A stretch of DNA of 64,000 bases from Lithodes maja (taxonomy: Eukaryota; Arthropoda; Malacostraca; Decapoda; Lithodidae). A model generated the notes under the pieces. It saw only the letters and a list, made by a program, of their open reading frames with translations, ran no database searches and was not told the origin of the DNA. Of this stretch, positions 1 through 11,498 are shown piece by piece. A program made the position numbers and the translations under genes. The stretch covers positions 1 to 64,000 of the forward strand of contig JBAKBP010004263.1 in NCBI GenBank assembly GCA_037953745.1. The letters run 5' to 3'. Numbering within the stretch: position 1 is the first letter of the stretch; each line of letters begins with the position of its first letter.

Positions 1-3000
1 CCGGGCCTACGAACTGCAACCGAAACTTATAGATTGAAGTTCCGTGCGTGAATAAGAAGAGCGACGTCAGTTTTATGGAGCACGCACGGGACTTAACAGA
101 TGCAGGTAATAACTGGTTTCGGTCCGAGCACGCAGAGTCGGCTGAGGAAATTAAGCAACTTTTCTATCTGGAACAGTTTTACAAATGTACTGGAACCGAT
201 CTAACGCTGAACATTAAGGAAAAATGTCCCAAGACAGTAGAGGAGGCTGCCAAGATGGCAGACCTCAGATTATCATTGATTCGTGGTTGCGGTGCCGCTC
301 AGAGGGCTGAGTCAGGGCAGAAGGGGCGCTATACCCCACCCACCAGAGTTTTCGATAATAACAAATCCTATGACACACATAACCACACTAAATGCATTGC
401 ACCTAATAACACCTACAAACACAAGCCTCTCCCGTTTACTAAAGGTCAGGCCCCTTCTTCGCCCGCACAAGGGAAGAAGCCCATTGGGGATGTGAAATGT
501 TACAAATGTCAGAAGCTAGGCCATTATTCACGTGAGTGCCCTAGTAACACTCCCGCTAAGCCGGTGTCATTGGTTCACAGTATCGGTGTGTCTCTGAAGG
601 CTGCAGCAACTGCCCGGGGTAGGTTGTCAGCAGCTGAGGCACACGCGGTAAAGAAGCGTACGGAAGGCTCGACACCTGTCCGGGACACTTTCTGTAACCA
701 TCGGGGACACGGGTTTGTGAGCTGGGGGAGTGAACTACGGAGGGTTGACTTGCTGAGGGATACGGGGGCTTCGCAAACTTTGTTGAGGAACTTCACAGGG
801 AAACCGATAAATGCGGCCAGAGTTGTTGTGGTGCAGGTATAAATGCTACGAGGTCATACCCACTTGTGAGGTTGGAGTTGAGAGTGGGAGAGGTGTGCAG
901 GGAGCTGGATGTAGGGATCGTTGAGTGTTTGCCAGTTGAGGGCGTCGACCTTCTTCTCGGCAACGACTTTGCGGTGCCCACTTCCGGGACTCCACCCTTA
1001 GTCGTTGCCGAGAGGGCGGCCGACGTGGATGGTGAGAATCGGGAATGGGTTGGGAGGTGCCAACAGGATGAGATGGCCTGTGTGGTAACCCGATCTCGCT
1101 CTGCGGCTCCTGCACAGCCTAGCACTCAACCTCGGGGACAGTGGAGGAAGGATCAGGAGAAGGTTGCTAAGGGCAGGAAAAGGGACATTGATTCTGCTGC
1201 ACTTCTCGGTGATTCGGTACTTGGACCTATAATAAACACGGGAGTTGACTCTGGCCCAGATATGGTGTGTAACAAGGCAGAGTTGGGTAAGACTTCGCGT
1301 GAGGCAAGAGCTGTAGCGAGAGCCACTAAGGCAGTAGAGCCTACTAGCCGGGGTAATGTCTTATTACAAAACCATCTTGATGCATTGACGCCCAGGGACA
1401 TTAGTGAGCAGCAGCTGCAAGACGCTAGCCTAGCTCGTTATAGCAATGGTGCCATAGAGTTGGAGGAAGATGGGGATGCGAAGCCGGGAGATTTCTTTAG
1501 GCTCAACAGGATATTGTACCGCAGATTTCTAGACCCCAAATCGAAGTGGGAGGGCGGTGCGAGGGTAGTAGACCAGGTGGTTGTTCCAAATAAGTATAGA
1601 GAGTCCTTATTGTGTCTGGCGCATGATGTGCCGGTGGCGGGTCATTTGGGGGTAACAAAAACATTGGCGGCATTGGGCAGGTTTTTCTGGTGGCCTGGGG
1701 TCAAGGCTGATGTCTGTGCATGGGTGGCTGGGTGTGCGACCTGCCAGACAACGGGGAAGCCTAACCAGACAATCCCGAAGGCACCTTTGTTTCCCATACC
1801 TGTCACCGGGCCTCCGTTCAGCAAAGTTGTAGTAGATTTGGTTGGCCCTTTCCCGCCTACTAGTAGTGGCAATAAATTCCTGTGACAATCATGGATGTGG
1901 CTACGAGATACCCGGACGCATACCCCATGAGAAACGGCTCGGCAAAGGCAGTTGTTAAAAACTTATTATTGTTCTGTTCCCGTTATGGATTTCCACGTGA
2001 GGTGCAGTCAGACCAGGGGAGCAATTTTACATCCAAATTGTTCAAGCAAACCCTTCAGTTGCACGGTATATGTTCTGTAGTGTCGTCAGCCTACCATCCC
2101 GAGAGTCAGGGAGTCTTGGAGCGGTGGCACTCGACCCTGAAGAGTATGCTACGCTGTTACTGTGCAGAACATGACACTGATTGGGATTTGGGTCTGCCGT
2201 ATGTTCTGTTCGCTGCACGTGAAGTCCCAGGAGAGAGCCTGGGGTTCAGTCCAAATCAACTAGTCTTTGGCCATAATGTGAGAGGACCTTTAAGTATGGT
2301 GAAAGAGATCTGGGAGGGCGAAGAGAAGCCGGGGTCTGTACTTAAATATATCCTTGAGAGCCGGGAGAGACTTATAGGTTGCATGGCAGCGGCAGGTAAT
2401 AACTTGGTTAATGCACAGGCGGTCATGAAGCACCAGTATGACGCCAAGGTGAAGCTTCGGGAGTTTTCGGTGGGTCAGGAGGTAATGTTGCTTTTACCTT
2501 TGCCTGGACACCCCCTTTCTGCCAAGTTTATTGGGCCGTATGTGGTGGCTAAGAAACTGTCCGACCTTGATTATCTCGTTGCAACACCTGACCGTAGAAG
2601 AAAACATCAGTTATGTCATGTTAACCTCATGAAAGAGTATGTGAGACGCCCCTCAGAGCCTCTCACTGTCCCTGTGCTGGCCTGCAGCGGCCAGGGTGGA
2701 GAAGGAGGTGGGGACAGTCATGCTGCTGAGGAGGATAGCTGGGACTGTGTCATTTCCGCGGAACAGTGGGCGGGGAATACTGAACAAGAGGCTAGGCAAG
2801 CTGTAAGTCACCTGCCTGAGCACCAGGGTGCTGCTGTCCTAGGCCTGTTCAGGTCATACCCCTCTGTTTTCGCCGAACACCCAGGTCTCACTACTCAGGT
2901 AACGCACGACGTGGACGTCGGTGATAATGTGCCCTTCAAGTCAGTGCCCTACCGTGTGCCCCCGGTAAAGTTGCCAGCTTTACGGGAGGAGTTAAAGTAC

Positions 3001-4195
3001 ATGGTTGAGAGAGGATGATCACTGAAGGTTATGTGAAGTGGACATCACCCGTCACGTTGCAGCCAAAACCTGACGGTAAGGTGCGGTTCTGCATAGATTT
3101 TCGTAGGCTAAATGGCTTGACCACTACCAACCCTTACCCTTTGCCTCGAGTTGACGACAGCGTGGACAAGATAGGGAATGCAAAGTACCTTACTAAAATT
3201 GATCTTGTAAAAGGCTACTGGCAAGTACCCCTGTCGGACCGAGCTAAGCAAGTTTGTGGTTTTGTGGTAGATGGCAAGACCTACCAATGTAACGTAATGC
3301 CTTATGGGCTTAAGAACGCACCTGCCACGTTTCAGAACCTGATGAACGATATTTGTGACGAAATCCCTAACTGCACGGTCTACCTTGATGACGTGATAGT
3401 GTATGATGACAATTTTGAAAATCACCTAAGGCACTTAGAGACCCTGTTTGGGAAGTTGCACGATGCTGGGCTGGTGGTGAACCTGAGGAAGTGCGAGTTT
3501 GTAAAGGCTACTGTGCAGTATCTTGGCTTCGTGGTCGGGTTAGGCCGGGTGTGCCCCCCCTGAGCAAGATACCGGCTATCAATATGTTTCCCAGGCCCAC
3601 CACTAAGCGCCAGGTCATGCGGTTCCTAGGTATGATAGGCTATTATAGGCGCTTCATCCGGGGATACTCTACTGTCTTAGCACCGTTAACTGATCTACTG
3701 TCGAAGTCAGTGAAGTTCTGTTGGGCTGCGGAGTGTCAGAGGGCTTTCGACCTAGTCAAGCACCTGCTGTGTACACATCCGATTTTGAGAGCCCCAGACT
3801 TCTCCAGGAGTTTTCAGCTGGCGACTGATGCCAGCGGTGTGGGTGCCGGGGCAGTGTTACTGCAGACTGATTCCGAGGGCTTGGAACACCCAGTGAGCTT
3901 CTTTTCTCGCAAGTTTAATTCGGCACAAAGGAATTACTCGACTATAGAGAAGGAGCTTCTTGCTATCGTCTTGTCGCTCAAACATTTCGAAGTTTATGTT
4001 CCAGCCTATGGCCCGGTAGTGACGATTTATACGGACCATCATCCCTTGAAATTCCTAAATCAGTTTCACAATCGGAATATGCGGTTGACCAGGTGGTCCC
4101 TAATGCTCCAAGAGTATAATCTCAACATTCAGCATATTGCCGGGAGTGAGAACGTGATAGCAGATTGTCTATCAAGGGTTGATGATCCAGGATAG
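1..4195 (+). pseudogene. gag-pol polyprotein of copy A, four frame breaks
   Basis: The frame encodes, in order: a SCAN-like capsid block (about 75-285), a CCHC zinc knuckle (about 498-540), an aspartic protease with DTGAS (about 758), an integrase with H2C2 zinc motif (about 1620-1745) and DD35E core (D about 1836, D about 2011, E about 2119), a GPY/F-like module (about 2530), reverse transcriptase with YLDD (3381-3392) and RNase H (about 3820-4060). Compared with copy B the frame is broken near 838, 1883, 3014 and 3558. Each break is one base missing from a homopolymer run, for example 7 C versus 8 at 3554-3560. Apart from that only a handful of residues differ. The breaks could be real decay or long-read consensus errors. 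Confidence 0.85.
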
Positions 4196-4325
4196 TCGTG
4201 CACGGTGTGTGGATTGAGCAGGAGTAAAATTAGGCTATCATAACGCCGTCCAAAAAGATTATAAAACAATAAAATAAACGAGAAAATTTTGTTTTAGTTT
4301 TGTAAGTCTTTATTGTTGTAGCATG
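1..4325 (+). mobile_element. Gmr1-like LTR retrotransposon, copy A, left segment
   Basis: This is the internal region of a plus-strand LTR retrotransposon whose 5' LTR and Gag start lie outside the window. It is nearly identical to copy B (minus strand) along its whole length. It stops abruptly at 4325, inside the 3' untranslated region, where copy B is inserted. The missing 3' end of A, including its polypurine tract and 3' LTR, resumes at 13542-15505. The junction sequence GTAGCATG|ATGCATGCG can be read uninterrupted in copy B (about 6259-6275, minus), which gives the pre-insertion state. Confidence 0.9.
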
Positions 4326-6115
4326 TGTTACGGCTGGATTGGCAATACATATTCGGGATTCTTGATCGTAGGACAGAAATGGCTTATGTGACAACGACAC
4401 GCTCGATTCCAGTCCCAAATACTATATGCTCCAGACAACAAAAGCACCAACGCCCTACAGAGTTATCGTCTATGGTAACGAGGTACCTTAACTCGGCGAA
4501 AGTGTACAACAGGGGTAGGCTATGAGGCTAAACTCCCTCAGACATTTATAGGTTACGTTATTACTAAAGAAATGCAATACTCAAGAAACTACGTTAATAT
4601 TAAGCCTCTAATAATGTAGAATAGAAGCAGGCTAAAGGTATGACAGTGAAATGCTAAATGACAAATGTACACGCCTACTTGAAAGCGCGTGCACTAGAAT
4701 AACTGTCCCCTACTAACATGCACTAGCATGTAGCATACAAGATGTTCATGATCCAGTAGATACCTAATAATACACATGGAAGGAACATAAACAGTAGTCA
4801 CTTATTGTAATAATGAATCTATACTTGGAATAACTAAAAGGTTGCAGGCAACAGTACTGCGCCGGTAGCCTACTACCGCATAGGCTACTTCGCTTCTCTC
4901 ACTCTGTCTCCCCTCTGAGTCTGTATGCGCCCTACGCAACAGAACTCCGGACACAGCAGCAAAACGACAGTGCAGTTAATTGATACATGAAAGTATTAAT
5001 AGTGTTGTCTAGTGTGTGAGTAATGTGTATTGTAAAGTGTTACATACATAAACTTAAAGAGAGCTGCAATGCATAGTAAAATAAAGATATCACCCACTCA
5101 TCATCCCCATGTGTTCTAGCTAGCAGGCCAAGTCACAGGAACAACGAGTCCCAGCACCGAAAGCGAGAACCCAGGAAAAGACTGTAGAGAACACAAGGAC
5201 AGATAAATTACGTTACTCTACTATACCGGCACTACGAGCGAGCTGTAGTCTCTGGTACTACAGTCGCTCCTGGCTCGGTAGGCAAATCAAGGCTAAGTCC
5301 TCGCCCCTCTACAGACAACTCCTGGGCATGGTCGGGCTCTTACACATGGCACTAGTCTAGTCACAAATTGGATGATGAGCTGGGCATATAACTCGTGAAC
5401 ATGTAGAACGTTCACCAACTATCCTCATCAAGAAGATCGCTGTTCACATTAACCCCTTAAATCTAATACATGTAAATATATGCTTGTCCTAAGAGTAATA
5501 CGAGAGGTGAGTGCTGAAACTCCTTTAGGACCTCAAGGGAAGGGTATGCATTTAAATAGAGAGAAGAATGAAATGAGAGTAATGTCGTCAGAGAGAAAGA
5601 GTGCAACCGTGAGAAATTGGGAGAGAGGGCAAGGGATGTTAGAGTCTCAAAGGTTCTAGGCAACCTGATCATGGAACACACAGCGAGCCTCCATGCAATG
5701 TGCAGTACGACAACATGGGCAGCCCGGCAGCATATGCAGGCGGCAATGTACTACCAACCCTGTCGCACCTAGCTATAAGCGCAGGGCTGCCAACCGGTCC
5801 ATACGTCTGGCAACCATTGCTACCCTCTCGCTCTGAAGTCTAACTCACTCTCTCTCTCTGAATTCCTATCATCTCATCTATCAACTTCTCTATTGATACT
5901 ACATATTAAATGGAAGGTCTCGACATGGCTTAAAACAAAACCCACCACTGGTTAGCAAATGACGAGACCTTTGCAGAGATACAAAGAACATAGTTATACG
6001 TTGTCACACTCAATATAAGCAGCCAACACGGCACACGGTACACGGCACCGCGGCGATACAGTGGAGTACCAAGGAGTACAATCAGGTTAAGTTGCCACGC
6101 ACTGGGTGCGTCACA
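4326..6115 (-). repeat. 3' LTR of copy B
   Basis: This 1790-bp LTR is read on the minus strand. Its terminal dinucleotides are TG and CA. It is near-identical to 11741-13541 and clearly related to the LTR of copy A at 13697-15505 (opposite orientation). Open frames inside it, such as 5463-5681, are short, recur in all three LTRs and match nothing I recognise. I treat them as chance frames. Confidence 0.92.
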
Positions 6116-6128
6116 GCCCCCCCAAGAT
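6116..6128 (-). other. polypurine tract of copy B
   Basis: On the minus strand the sequence CTTGGGGGGGC lies directly before the TGTGACGC start of the 3' LTR. That is where plus-strand priming is expected. Copy A has the same tract at 13687-13696 before its own 3' LTR. Confidence 0.7.
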
Positions 6129-6395
6129 TTTAGATAATCGACCTTAGAAGCATTATCAAAATCTGACAGGCAACCAACCGACCTGCTACCCTTAGCTGCC
6201 ACTAATTGCAAAAGGTGCACAACAACTGAAGAGTGAATTATACATAAAACACAATATCGCATGCATCATGCTACAACAATAAAGACTTACAAAACTAAAA
6301 CAAATTTTCTCGTTTATTTTATTGTTTTATAATCTTTTTGGACGGCGTTATGATAGCCTAATTTTACTCCTGCTCAACGCACACACCGTGCACGA

Positions 6396-9300
6396 CTATC
6401 CTGGATCATCAACCCTTGATAGACAATCTGCTATCACGTTCTCACTCCCGGCAATATGCTGAATGTTGAGATTATACTCTTGGAGCATTAGGGACCACCT
6501 GGTCAACCGCATATTCCGATTGTGAAACTGATTTAGGAATTTCAAGGGATGATGGTCCGTATAAATCGTCACTACCGGGCCGTAGGCTGGAACATAAACT
6601 TCGAAATGTTTGAGCGACAAAACGATAGCAAGAAGCTCCTTCTCAATAGTCGAGTAATTCCTTTGTGCCGAATTAAACTTACGAGAAAAGAAGCCCACTG
6701 GGTGTTCCAAGCCCTCGGAATCAGTCTGCAGTAACACTGCCCCGGCACCCACACCGCTGGCATCAGTCGCCAGCTGAAAACTCCTGGAGAAGTCTGGGGC
6801 TCTCAAAATCGGATGTGTACACAGCAGGTGCTTGACTAGGTCGAAAGCCCTCTGACACTCCGCAGCCCAACAGAACTTCACTGACTTCGACAGTAGATCA
6901 GTTAACGGTGCTAAGACAGTAGAGTATCCCCGGATGAAGCGCCTATAATAGCCTATCATACCTAGGAACCGCATGACCTGGCGCTTAGTGGTGGGCCTGG
7001 GAAACATATTGATAGCCTGTATCTTGCTCAGGGGGGGGCACACCCGGCCTAACCCGACCACGAAGCCAAGATACTGCACAGTAGCCTTTACAAACTCGCA
7101 CTTCCTCAGGTTCACCACCAGCCCAGCATCGTGCAACTTCCCAAACAGGGTCTCTAAGTGCCTTAGGTGATTTTCAAAATTGTCATCATACACTATCACG
7201 TCATCAAGGTAGACCGTGCAGTTAGGGATTTCGTCACAAATATCGTTCATCAGGTTCTGAAACGTGGCAGGTGCGTTCTTAAGCCCATAAGGCATTACGT
7301 TACATTGGTAGGTCTTGCCATCTACCACAAAACCACAAACTTGCTTAGCTCGGTCCGACAGGGGTACTTGCCAGTAGCCTTTTACAAGATCAATTTTAGT
7401 AAGGTACTTTGCATTCCCTATCTTGTCCACGCTGTCGTCAACTCGAGGCAAAGGGTAAGGGTTGGTAGTGGTCAAGCCATTTAGCCTACGAAAATCTATG
7501 CAGAACCGCACCTTGCCGTCAGGTTTTGGCTGCAACGTGACGGGTGATGTCCACTTCACATAACCTTCAGTGATCATCCCTCTCTCAACCATGTACTTTA
7601 ACTCCTCCCGTAAAGCTGGCAACTTTACCGGGGGCACACGGTAGGGCACTGACTTGAAGGGCACATTATCACCGACGTCCACGTCGTGCGTTACCTGAGT
7701 AGTGAGACCTGGGTGTTCAGCGAAAACAGAGGGGTATGACCTGAACAGGCCTAGGACAGCAGCACCCTGGTGCTCAGGCAGGTGACTTACAGCTTGCCTA
7801 GCCTCTTGTTCAGTATTCCCCGCCCACTGTTCCGCGGAAATGACACAGTCCCAGCTATCCTCCTCAGCAGCATGACTGTCCCCACCTCCTTCTCCACCCT
7901 GGCCGCTGCAGGCCAGCACAGGGACAGTGAGAGGCTCTGAGGGGCGTCTCACATACTCTTTCATGAGGTTAACATGACATAACTGATGTTTTTTTCTACG
8001 GTCAGGTGTTGCAACGAGATAATCAAGGTCGGACAGTTTCTTAGCCACCACATACGGCCCAATAAACTTGGCAGAAAGGGGGTGTCCAGGCAAAGGTAAA
8101 AGCAACATTACCTCCTGACCCACCGAAAACTCCCGAAGCTTCACCTTGGCGTCATACTGGTGCTTCATGACCGCCTGTGCATTAACCAAGTTATTACCTG
8201 CCGCTGCCATGCAACCTATAAGTCTCTCCCGGCTCTCAAGGATATATTTAAGTACAGACCCCGGCTTCTCTTCGCCCTCCCAGATCTCTTTCACCATACT
8301 TAAAGGTCCTCTCACATTATGGCCAAAGACTAGTTGATTTGGACTGAACCCCAGGCTCTCTCCTGGGACTTCACGTGCAGCGAACAGAACATACGGCAGA
8401 CCCAAATCCCAATCAGTGTCATGTTCTGCACAGTAACAGCGCAGCATACTCTTCAGGGTCGAGTGCCACCGCTCCAAGACTCCCTGACTCTCGGGATGGT
8501 AGGCTGACGACACTACAGAACATATACCGTGCAACTGAAGGGTTTGCTTGAACAATTTGGATGTAAAATTGCTCCCCTGGTCTGACTGCACCTCACGTGG
8601 AAATCCATAACGGGAACAGAACAATAATAAGTTTTTAACAACTGCCTTTGCCGAGCCGTTTCTCATGGGGTATGCGTCCGGGTATCTCGTAGCCACATCC
8701 ATGACTGTCAACAGGAATTTATTGCCACTACTAGTAGGCGGGAAAGGGCCAACCAAATCTACTACAACTTTGCTGAACGGAGGCCCGGTGACAGGTATGG
8801 GAAACAAAGGTGCCTTCGGGATTGTCTGGTTAGGCTTCCCCGTTGTCTGGCAGGTCGCACACCCAGCCACCCATGCACAGACATCAGCCTTGACCCCAGG
8901 CCACCAGAAAAACCTGCCCAATGCCGCCAATGTTTTTGTTACCCCCAAATGACCCGCCACCGGCACATCATGCGCCAGACACAATAAGGACTCTCTATAC
9001 TTATTTGGAACAACCACCTGGTCTACTACCCTCGCACCGCCCTCCCACTTCGATTTTGGGTCTAGAAATCTGCGGTACAATATCCTGTTGAGCCTAAAGA
9101 AATCTCCCGGCTTCGCATCCCCATCTTCCTCCAACTCTATGGCACCATTGCTATAACGAGCTAGACTAGCGTCTTGCAGCTGCTGCTCACTAATGTCCCT
9201 GGGCGTCAATGCATCAAGATGGTTTTGTAATAAGACATTACCCCGGCTAGTAGGCTCTACTGCCTTAGTGGCTCTCGCTACAGCTCTTGCCTCACGCGAA

Positions 9301-11117
9301 GTCTTACCCAACTCTGCCTTGTTACACACCATATCTGGGCCAGAGTCAACTCCCGTGTTTATTATAGGTCCAAGTACCGAATCACCGAGAAGTGCAGCAG
9401 AATCAATGTCCCTTTTCCTGCCCTTAGCAACCTTCTCCTGATCCTTCCTCCACTGTCCCCGAGGTTGAGTGCTAGGCTGTGCAGGAGCCGCAGAGCGAGA
9501 TCGGGTTACCACACAGGCCATCTCATCCTGTTGGCACCTCCCAACCCATTCCCGATTCTCACCATCCACGTCGGCCGCCCTCTCGGCAACGACTAAGGGT
9601 GGAGTCCCGGAAGTGGGCACCGCAAAGTCGTTGCCGAGAAGAAGGTCGACGCCCTCAACTGGCAAACACTCAACGATCCCTACATCCAGCTCCCTGCACA
9701 CCTCTCCCACTCTCAACTCCAACCTCACAAGTGGGTATGACCTCGTAGCATTTATACCCTGCACCACAACAACTCTGGCCGCATTTATCGGTTTCCCTGT
9801 GAAGTTCCTCAACAAAGTTTGCGAAGCCCCCGTATCCCTCAGCAAGTCAACCCTCCGTAGTTCACTCCCCCAGCTCACAAACCCGTGTCCCCGATGGTTA
9901 CAGAAAGTGTCCCGGACAGGTGTCGAGCCTTCCGTACGCTTCTTTACCGCGTGTGCCTCAGCTGCTGACAACCTACCCCGGGCAGTTGCTGCAGCCTTCA
10001 GAGACACACCGATACTGTGAACCAATGACACCGGCTTAGCGGGAGTGTTACTAGGGCACTCACGTGAATAATGGCCTAGCTTCTGACATTTGTAACATTT
10101 CACATCCCCAATGGGCTTCTTCCCTTGTGCGGGCGAAGAAGGGGCCTGACCTTTAGTAAACGGGAGAGGCTTGTGTTTGTAGGTGTTATTAGGTGCAATG
10201 CATTTAGTGTGGTTATGTGTGTCATAGGATTTGTTATTATCGAAAACTCTGGTGGGTGGGGTATAGCGCCCCTTCTGCCCTGACTCAGCCCTCTGAGCGG
10301 CACCGCAACCACGAATCAATGATAATCTGAGGTCTGCCATCTTGGCAGCCTCCTCTACTGTCTTGGGACATTTTTCCTTAATGTTCAGCGTTAGATCGGT
10401 TCCAGTGCATTTGTAAAACTGTTCCAGATAGAAAAGTTGCTTAATTTCCTCGGCCGACTCTGCGTGCTCGGACCGAAACCAGTTATTACCTGCATCTGTT
10501 AAGTCCCGTGCGTGCTCCATAAAACTGACGTCGCTCTTCTTATTCACGCCACGGAACTTCAATCTATAAGTTTCGGGTTGCAGTTCGTAGGCCCGGAGCA
10601 CAGCCTCCTTCACCAGTCCATACACTACACTCTCGTCCAGTGACAGTGCATCGTAGGCTTTCAACCCCTTACCCACTAGACGTGATGAAACTAATGCTGC
10701 CCATTTAACCTCCGGCCAGTCATACTCACGACACTTCTTTTCGAAACGAGCAAAAAACTCAGTCACTGCTGTCTCATCAAATGCGGGTACTAACTTAATT
10801 AAATGCGAAAGTGAGTCTGTAACCCGGTGCCCACCACCGAGATGACGCCCCGTGGTCTCTACTCTAGACTTCTCGACATCCATTTCAGCCTGGTACCTGG
10901 TTGCATCCTGATTGGCTTGGATTCTAGCAACCTCTATGCGTTCTATACTAGCCTGTTGTATCTGTATCTGAGTCTCCTGCAGCTTAAACTTAGCTAGTTC
11001 TAGCTGAAATAACATCTCAGGAGACAGGCCTGGGGGGGGAGAGCACAAAATGGGGGATACACACCGAGACGTGTTTACGGGTAAGCCAGCTTGCCCTTGA
11101 GAACCCTCCTGCTGCAT
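6396..11117 (-). CDS. Gag-Pol polyprotein, Gmr1-like (copy B), intact frame
   Basis: One uninterrupted frame encodes the polyprotein of copy B. The frame is open from 11336. I start at the first ATG (11117-11115), but upstream residues look coding, so the true start is uncertain. Domains, numbered from 11282 so that the ATG is residue 56: SCAN-like capsid block about 255-322, CCHC knuckle 391-404, aspartic protease DTGAS about 478, integrase H2C2 about 769-810, integrase catalytic D about 842, D about 899 and E about 935, GPY/F-like module about 1070, reverse transcriptase with YLDD about 1355, and RNase H about 1500-1580 (DASG, DHHP). Integrase therefore lies upstream of RT, opposite to ordinary Ty3/gypsy and as in Gmr1. 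Gag and Pol share one frame with no frameshift. All catalytic residues I can identify are present, so the copy may be autonomous. Confidence 0.93.
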   Translation of the reverse strand: MQQEGSQGQAGLPVNTSRCVSPILCSPPPGLSPEMLFQLELAKFKLQETQIQIQQASIERIEVARIQANQDATRYQAEMDVEKSRVETTGRHLGGGHRVTDSLSHLIKLVPAFDETAVTEFFARFEKKCREYDWPEVKWAALVSSRLVGKGLKAYDALSLDESVVYGLVKEAVLRAYELQPETYRLKFRGVNKKSDVSFMEHARDLTDAGNNWFRSEHAESAEEIKQLFYLEQFYKCTGTDLTLNIKEKCPKTVEEAAKMADLRLSLIRGCGAAQRAESGQKGRYTPPTRVFDNNKSYDTHNHTKCIAPNNTYKHKPLPFTKGQAPSSPAQGKKPIGDVKCYKCQKLGHYSRECPSNTPAKPVSLVHSIGVSLKAAATARGRLSAAEAHAVKKRTEGSTPVRDTFCNHRGHGFVSWGSELRRVDLLRDTGASQTLLRNFTGKPINAARVVVVQGINATRSYPLVRLELRVGEVCRELDVGIVECLPVEGVDLLLGNDFAVPTSGTPPLVVAERAADVDGENREWVGRCQQDEMACVVTRSRSAAPAQPSTQPRGQWRKDQEKVAKGRKRDIDSAALLGDSVLGPIINTGVDSGPDMVCNKAELGKTSREARAVARATKAVEPTSRGNVLLQNHLDALTPRDISEQQLQDASLARYSNGAIELEEDGDAKPGDFFRLNRILYRRFLDPKSKWEGGARVVDQVVVPNKYRESLLCLAHDVPVAGHLGVTKTLAALGRFFWWPGVKADVCAWVAGCATCQTTGKPNQTIPKAPLFPIPVTGPPFSKVVVDLVGPFPPTSSGNKFLLTVMDVATRYPDAYPMRNGSAKAVVKNLLLFCSRYGFPREVQSDQGSNFTSKLFKQTLQLHGICSVVSSAYHPESQGVLERWHSTLKSMLRCYCAEHDTDWDLGLPYVLFAAREVPGESLGFSPNQLVFGHNVRGPLSMVKEIWEGEEKPGSVLKYILESRERLIGCMAAAGNNLVNAQAVMKHQYDAKVKLREFSVGQEVMLLLPLPGHPLSAKFIGPYVVAKKLSDLDYLVATPDRRKKHQLCHVNLMKEYVRRPSEPLTVPVLACSGQGGEGGGDSHAAEEDSWDCVISAEQWAGNTEQEARQAVSHLPEHQGAAVLGLFRSYPSVFAEHPGLTTQVTHDVDVGDNVPFKSVPYRVPPVKLPALREELKYMVERGMITEGYVKWTSPVTLQPKPDGKVRFCIDFRRLNGLTTTNPYPLPRVDDSVDKIGNAKYLTKIDLVKGYWQVPLSDRAKQVCGFVVDGKTYQCNVMPYGLKNAPATFQNLMNDICDEIPNCTVYLDDVIVYDDNFENHLRHLETLFGKLHDAGLVVNLRKCEFVKATVQYLGFVVGLGRVCPPLSKIQAINMFPRPTTKRQVMRFLGMIGYYRRFIRGYSTVLAPLTDLLSKSVKFCWAAECQRAFDLVKHLLCTHPILRAPDFSRSFQLATDASGVGAGAVLLQTDSEGLEHPVGFFSRKFNSAQRNYSTIEKELLAIVLSLKHFEVYVPAYGPVVTIYTDHHPLKFLNQFHNRNMRLTRWSLMLQEYNLNIQHIAGSENVIADCLSRVDDPG

Positions 11118-11378
11118 CGTGCTAAGACTCGCTGGCTGAGGGCCCAGCTCAGGGGTAGAGTGGAATGGAGGCTTGGAGGGAACCCCCCAAGACCCCACTC
11201 CACCCACCGCCCCATCGCCATCACCCAACAAACATGCCACCAAATTCTTCTTGGGCCAACTGTCAGGACAGTCCCGCCCCAAAACCGTGGCTAAACAGCG
11301 AAGACCGTAACAATCAATAGCCTGCAGGCTGTTCGGTCAAAGGTGTCTGCAAAAATGCCCGGGCATCCCTCTCTCCAC

Positions 11379-11498
11379 TTATACACTCCCCTCCCTAAAC
11401 ATCTGTTGTACTTGCTGGTTACTAGGCTGTACCGTGTTATCCTCCCCCGTAAATGATGAGTCATTAGACATAGTGCTGGTTATACAATTGCTGTTCAT
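11379..11498 (-). other. short leader frame, possible original Gag N-terminus
   Basis: A 39-codon ATG frame in the leader of copy B ends at TAA (11379-11381). It is in the same frame as the gag-pol frame, separated from it only by this TAA and a TGA at 11337-11339. Either it is a leader peptide, or the N-terminus of Gag has been cut off by two nonsense changes. The sequence alone does not decide. Confidence 0.35.

Noticed and set aside
48..4195. Copy A as five separate genes
   Set aside because: The five frames align end to end with the single frame of copy B; the breaks are single-base homopolymer differences.
4326..6115. Reading this LTR as the 3' LTR of copy A
   Set aside because: It is in the wrong orientation for A (which ends TGTGACGC...CGTAACA at 13697-15505), and CATG duplications bracket 4326-13541 as copy B.
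9193..10020. Plus-strand frames opposite the gag-pol frame of copy B
   Set aside because: They are antisense shadows of a domain-bearing frame, and the same shadows occur opposite copy A.
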